This document shows positions 59,515-64,000 of a DNA stretch of 64,000 bases, piece after piece. Source of the DNA: Medicago truncatula (Eukaryota; Streptophyta; Magnoliopsida; Fabales; Fabaceae); the NCBI RefSeq assembly GCF_003473485.1, contig NC_053045.1, forward strand, positions 41,396,494 to 41,460,493, read 5' to 3'. Made by a program: the position numbers and the translations under genes. Under the pieces are notes generated by a model. That model made no database searches. It was not told the origin of the DNA and saw only the letters and a list, made by a program, of their open reading frames with translations. How positions within the stretch are numbered: position 1 is the stretch's first letter; every line of letters starts with the position of its first letter.

Positions 59515-61664
59515 ATGGCCAAGAGTGTAGATCATGATCAAGGTGTTCAGACAGGTTTCATTTGGGAAAATCATCTATGGGGTGATCTTCCAAATTCTGA
59601 TCATAACTTAGGTGAGAGTAGCAAAAAAAGAGTAGACACAAAACCATTGAACCAGAATGAAGGAATCAATGAAGCAGAAGCTCCCGTGAGCAAGAAGAGA
59701 AATTGGGGTGGGGTTGTAATTAGAAGTGAGAATAATATTACAACTGGTGAAGAAAAAGATAAAAAGTATCGTGATTTTGATCATGAAATGCACATTTTGA
59801 CTGAAAGAGAAAGGAGAAAGAAAATGAGGAACATGTTCGATAGCCTTCATGCCTTGCTTCCTGAACTTCCTTCTAAGGTAAATTCATTTTCATCTTCAAT
59901 CAGTTCATAGATAATACTTGCATGATCATAATAATTTTAATCGTTTGAAAATCAAGTATTTCCTTTTTCCCCTTGAAGTTTATCTAAATCATATATGTCA
60001 TGTTTCTTATTTTTTCTATATCTTTTCCGATTTGGCACATCAAAAATGTATTTAGGACACAAACATCTCTATTTTCTCACTATACTATTTGAACTTTCTC
60101 CTTCTTGATCAGGTTAAAAAAAAAATAAAACAACACTCATATAAGCTAGGGTAACGACAAAAGATGTATCTTTTATTCTTGATCACGATCCTTAAAATCC
60201 CCCATCTAGCTAGGGTTCTTAAAGGGGCAATAGATCTACTAGGGTTCTTAAAATTCGATCCTTCTTGTTACCATAGATAGGGATCTGGCCCGTATACAAT
60301 GTCAAACATGGATCGTTTACTATGATTAGTATCTTTAATTAATCTAAAACTCAATTTCCTTTTTGCGTTAATCTTTGGAGTTCGGTCGTGAAGTAAATAC
60401 GTCTTAACCAAAAATCGTTCCACCCAGGAATGGAACCCGTGTTCTCCTCAACCGTTCGTCCTTTGTGAAATTCATTAACCACTTAAGCTCAATTGTTTGG
60501 TTAATCTAAAACTAAATCTTAATCATAAGATTAATCCAACAATTGAGTCACAATATGAGATAATACATTCATCTCAATTGTCAGTTAAATCTTACGGTTG
60601 AGGTGTAGTTAAAGAGACTCGAGAGTCATCACAATAAAAAAGGCCATTATATTCTTACTTGAAAAGAGAAAATAATTTTATTTTAATTAGACATTGTTTG
60701 ATAGTATTCATTTATTTAGGGCACACAGTATTAGAGCCAACCCATGGACTTGAAGTCCTTATTTTAATTTTAAATTTTTCTAATAATAATAATCAATATA
60801 ATTATAATTAATAATAATAATAATAATATTTTTTGTTGCTACCTAAGAAAATTTAATTCAATGGCATTGGTGGAAAATTTGATGAGTGATTTAAAAGACT
60901 GACATAAATAATTTTCTTGGAGGAATTTTTCATGTGATAATTATAATTATCAATATACAAATGATTATATTCTAGTAAAACTACAATTACTTATTTACTA
61001 ACGAAGATGTTTAATTTGATTTTGATATTTTACAGGCTGATAAATCAACCATTGTGGATGCAGCAGTGAAGCACATTAAAAATCTAGAAGAAATTAAGGA
61101 AAAGCTTGAAAAGAAGAAGCAAGAAATGCTCAAATCTGTATCCCCACTTGGGAGTGAGTCATCTGTGATCAACTCACAGTGGCATCCCTATGAATCAAGG
61201 GAAGCATTCTTAGCTGATCAAGGATCCTCAAGTTATAATAATAACTTGTCTAATGCAATTGTAACTTCAAATCCTTCAAATGCATTTTCAATATCTCCAC
61301 CACAACAAGTAGGTTTTCAAACATGGTCTTCTCAAAATGTTGTGTTGAACATATGTGGTGGTGAAGCACAATTTTGCATTTGTTCAACTAAGAAGCCTGG
61401 TCTCTTGACCACAATTGCTTTGGTGTTGGAGAAACATAAGATTGATGTTATTTCTGCCAACATTATGTGCAATGCAAATGGAAACTTCTACATGATTATG
61501 GCCCATGTAAGTTTCAAACCTTCTCTTCTCTTGAGTAGTGTGAGAGCGAATAGCTCAATTGAATTGTGTTGATTTTGCAGGCAAAACAAGCTTCACTTGG
61601 CGCAAACTCGATGGAGGAAACTTACAAGCAAGCAGCTTTAGAAATTATGACGAGGATCGCTTAA
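59515..61664 (+). CDS. bHLH95-like: bHLH transcription factor, bHLH95/ZHOUPI-like (copy 2)
   Basis: Three exons (59515-59877, 61036-61506, 61581-61664) encode 305 residues, starting [10 protein letters not shown]. The domain layout equals copy 1: H-E-R basic region, here H93/E97/R101, helix-loop-helix, variable linker and ACT-like C-terminus. Against copy 1, the N-terminal 120 residues carry about 16 changes plus one inserted histidine. The 157 residues of exon 2 carry one (M to V in DAAVKH), and the last 27 carry about nine. The frame and splice sites are intact, so both copies are probably functional. The 172-residue frame that starts at 61054 is exon 2 read alone and runs into intron 2. 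Confidence 0.92.
60380..60490 (-). mobile_element. SINE-like remnant in intron 1 of the second bHLH gene
   Basis: On the minus strand, AGCTTAAGTGGTTAATGAAT (A-box region) and GGGTTCCATTCCTGGG (B-box region). Orthologous to 47630-47735, hence older than the duplication. Confidence 0.5.
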
Positions 61665-62846
61665 AATTTTGATCATAAAACTTGTCTTTTCATTCCGTAT
61701 GAATTTTATTTTCCTTCCGATCGGAAACAGTTAGAATTGGCCATCTTTGATGGTCCTATGAGACATTTTATGGTGTTTAAACTAGTTAAATTATTTGCTT
61801 TTTGTGTTTGCTTTTCTAATATTGTAAACTGCATATGGTTTATTTAAATTAATAAAGTTTACTTTGAAAATTAGTACAAATGGAATATCCATTTCCTTCG
61901 TTTGAAGTAAGTATGTCATGATGTATATCGTAAAATATGAAGCTTGTCAGGATTTAGATTTTTTTATTAGGCAAAACAAGCTTATTAACCTTATTATTAG
62001 GTGAACCTCTTCTATAAATAGTTTGGTTAAACCTTATATGTGTCCTTCCCTTTGCTATCTACTTCCTCTCTTACTTGCTTACATGCGTAGTGTGCTTTCT
62101 CTTAATCTTGTAACTTATTCCAAGCACTCTCATTTTTACCAAACCCTAATTTCACATTGTATTTATCTGATTCCCAGGATCTCCTTCTTATTCCTTCTCC
62201 TTTGTTTATGTTGGTCTTGACACGTCAAACCTCACCTTGCATACTTCCCAAACCGAAGTCCCCAGTTGGGTGATTTCTTGAGTGTTTCCTACATCCTGAC
62301 GCTATTTACAAACTTCCCAAAAATAACAACTTCAAAACATTTTTATCGTCCATCGATTGATGATTTGGTCTTGTTGACTTTGATGGAACATCTGCTCAGG
62401 CTAAAGACTGAAGACTTGCGCACATTTTTTTGCTTACTGAATTATGTTATCATTGTGTTTGGTTGTGAGTGATAATTCCAAGCTTAAGCATTCTTTTAAT
62501 AATAAAGAAATTCTTTAATTTGTTGGATATTTCATTGCAAATCACTTGGCTAAGTTAGCTAATAGACAACAATGATATTTGGAGATCCTCTAACTCCCCA
62601 ACACACTTCAACATCTTCAATTTTTTCTTTTTTATATCTCATTCTTCATATCAGATCATCAATATTTTTTAATTATATTTTAATCATCAATATATCACGT
62701 CTATGATGTAACACTCTTCATCTTGCCCAAAAACTATTTTGCTAAAGGTAATGAAGTAAAGTTTTTTTTTAACAGATCAAAATGGAATATAATATTAACC
62801 AAAAGCGATTCACCTCACACAAGGCGTGCTGAAAGTAAAACACTAA
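61665..62846. other. bHLH 3' flank and intergenic
   Basis: 3' UTR is expected up to about 61860. After the end of the duplication no gene is recognised; open frames of 65 and 68 residues at 62023-62472 lack known features. Confidence 0.4.
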
Positions 62847-63237
62847 GGCTTTGTTTGCGAGTTTGGAAGGGAAGGGAGGGGAAGGCTTGAGAAAAAAGGA
62901 ATGAGCAAGTGGAAGAAATAGAGGAAAATGGGAGAGGAGGGCTTTGAGGAGTTAACTTTCCTTCATAAGACAAAACCCTCCTCATTTGGAGGAACTAAAA
63001 AAATGTATTGGGGAGGGTTTTGGGGGGCTTTGGAGGGTTAATAAGAATTTTTCAAATTTAAATCTATGTTGTTATTATATTTTTAAAATTAAAAATAAAG
63101 TAATCATATGCATTAATTTATCATTCTCTAAAAAACTACTCTTTTAAAAAAAATTGAAAGGTTTCTCTATTTTTCCACATATTTTGCACCCCTCAAAGCC
63201 TTTCCTTTCCTTCCCCTCCAAACTCCCAAACAAAGCC
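62847..63237. mobile_element. Tourist-like (PIF/Harbinger) MITE, 391 bp
   Basis: Inverted ends GGCTTTGTTTGCGAGTTTGG and, in reverse complement, GGCTTTGTTTGGGAGTTTGG. TAA on both sides (62844-62846 and 63238-63240) is the typical 3-bp target duplication. GAAGGGAAGGGA purine-rich subterminal repeats. Non-coding. Confidence 0.9.
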
Positions 63238-63374
63238 TAAGAAAAGTACAATGTCATAGTTTGCGTCTAGCAAACAGGCACAAGAGAGCTACATATAAAA
63301 AAATTACAAATAAACTCTCATTCAAAGAAATGGATGACACCAATCATGATAACAAAAAATAAAAGATGGCTGAT

Positions 63375-63625
63375 TTAATTTGTTTTCAGCCACAAAAAGG
63401 AATTCGACTTCAATATTTCAACGAGAGCAAAAGGATCGGAGGCCGCATTTTTTAAGATGTGGTTATTTCTCTCTTTCCATATTGCCCACACACAAGCCAG
63501 CCAAATTAACTTAAAAAATAAATGAGAAGATCGAGGCATACCTGCCAAATGAATAAACTGATCAAATTGTTCTCCAATAATACCAGATGGAATGAAGTAA
63601 AGTAACAACAACTAATAACTTTTTT
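63375..63625 (-). pseudogene. LINE ORF2 fragment, zf-RVT end
   Basis: The minus-strand frame encodes FFKLIWLACVWAIWKERNNH followed by ILKNAASDPFALVEILKSNS and FLWLK. This is the conserved stretch after the zf-RVT domain of plant LINEs (W-x-I-W-x-x-R-N). The final segment runs into a stop near the element's 3' end; upstream parts are absent. Confidence 0.82.
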
Positions 63626-63712
63626 TTACTGTTTTTCATAGGTGTCAAGGATAATCATATTCAATGCAATCAGATATTAAATATGTGGGTATCTCTCTCA
63701 TATGATATTGGA

Positions 63713-63716
<4 letters not shown>

Positions 63717-63769
<53 letters not shown>
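63717..63769. repeat. (TA)n microsatellite
   Basis: About 26 TA units directly before the Stowaway-like element. Confidence 0.95.
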
Positions 63770-63773
<4 letters not shown>

Positions 63774-64000
63774 CTCCCTCCGTCCCGAATTGTATGTCAT
63801 TTTAGAAAAATATGCGTCCCAAATTGGATGTCACTTTACAATATCAATGAAACATTAATGTTACTTTTTCTATTATAACCTTAACTATTTATTACTCTCT
63901 CTTATTTCAAGTCTTTTATTTATCTTTCCCATATTATTTATTAAGGACAATTTTGTAAAACAACTCATAATATCTCTTTTTCACACATATTAATTTTTCA
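63774..64000. mobile_element. Stowaway-like (Tc1/mariner) MITE, cut by the window end
   Basis: TA followed by CTCCCTCCGTCCCGAATTGT is the standard Stowaway start. CAAATTGGATGTCACTTTA continues the family's repeated subterminal motif. The other end lies outside the window. Confidence 0.85.

Larger units (their letters stand above)
57262..61960 (+). repeat. Segmental duplication, copy 2 (bHLH gene and upstream region)
   Basis: Parallels 44790-48870. Differences include two SINE insertions (58014-58096, 58340-58480), a MITE (58533-58902), a single promoter unit, a longer intron 1 (1158 versus 462 bp) and an intron 2 about 200 bp shorter. Confidence 0.85.

Overview
The window is AT-rich plant nuclear DNA with spliced genes, long introns and dense transposable elements. 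The gene content fits a legume, most likely Medicago. The strongest clue is a 247-residue caffeoyl-CoA O-methyltransferase whose metal-site numbering (D163, D189, N190) matches the well-studied alfalfa enzyme. No database search was possible, so the genus is an inference.

The host genes I can support are: a filament-like plant protein (FPP, 4436-7913, +), with a decayed copy of its last exon just downstream (about 8751-9015); an intronless cytosolic ribosomal protein uS9/RPS16 (10910-11341, -); a five-exon lignin-pathway CCoAOMT (15708-16939, -); a RING-H2 ubiquitin ligase of the MBR/RHG1A type (36649-39737, +, with a 5' UTR exon and leader intron); and two bHLH95/ZHOUPI-like transcription factors (47003-48647 and 59515-61664, both +) in a direct segmental duplication. 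A replication protein A1-like gene is present only as two complementary pieces in the wrong order (51515-52334 and 49418-50461, both -).

Mobile DNA fills most of the rest. From 20705 to 24354 lies a non-coding LTR element in minus orientation with a tRNA-Met primer site. From 24770 to 31598 lies a decayed Ty1-copia element. Inside the copia element sits a 943-bp Mutator-like element (26132-27074) with a perfect 9-bp target duplication; it carries an intact 25-codon frame for ribosomal protein eL41, so it looks like a Pack-MULE. LINE fragments lie at about 31960-33330, 41610-43010, 54700-55930 and 63375-63625. At least eleven MITE-like elements and several tRNA-derived SINEs are visible, many with target-site duplications. 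One hAT MITE has split a LINE fragment, and two SINE insertions can be dated by comparing the two bHLH segments.

The main biological story is the bHLH pair. Exon 2 (bHLH second half, linker and most of the ACT-like domain) differs at only 2 of 471 positions, while exon 3 differs at about 13 of 84 and exon 1 encodes about 16 changes in 120 residues. This pattern suggests gene conversion. The promoter of the first copy is internally duplicated and carries a MITE with a G-box, which the second copy lacks. I saw no CRISPR, no operon and no obvious new defence or biosynthetic system; the novelty lies in gene-transposon interplay.
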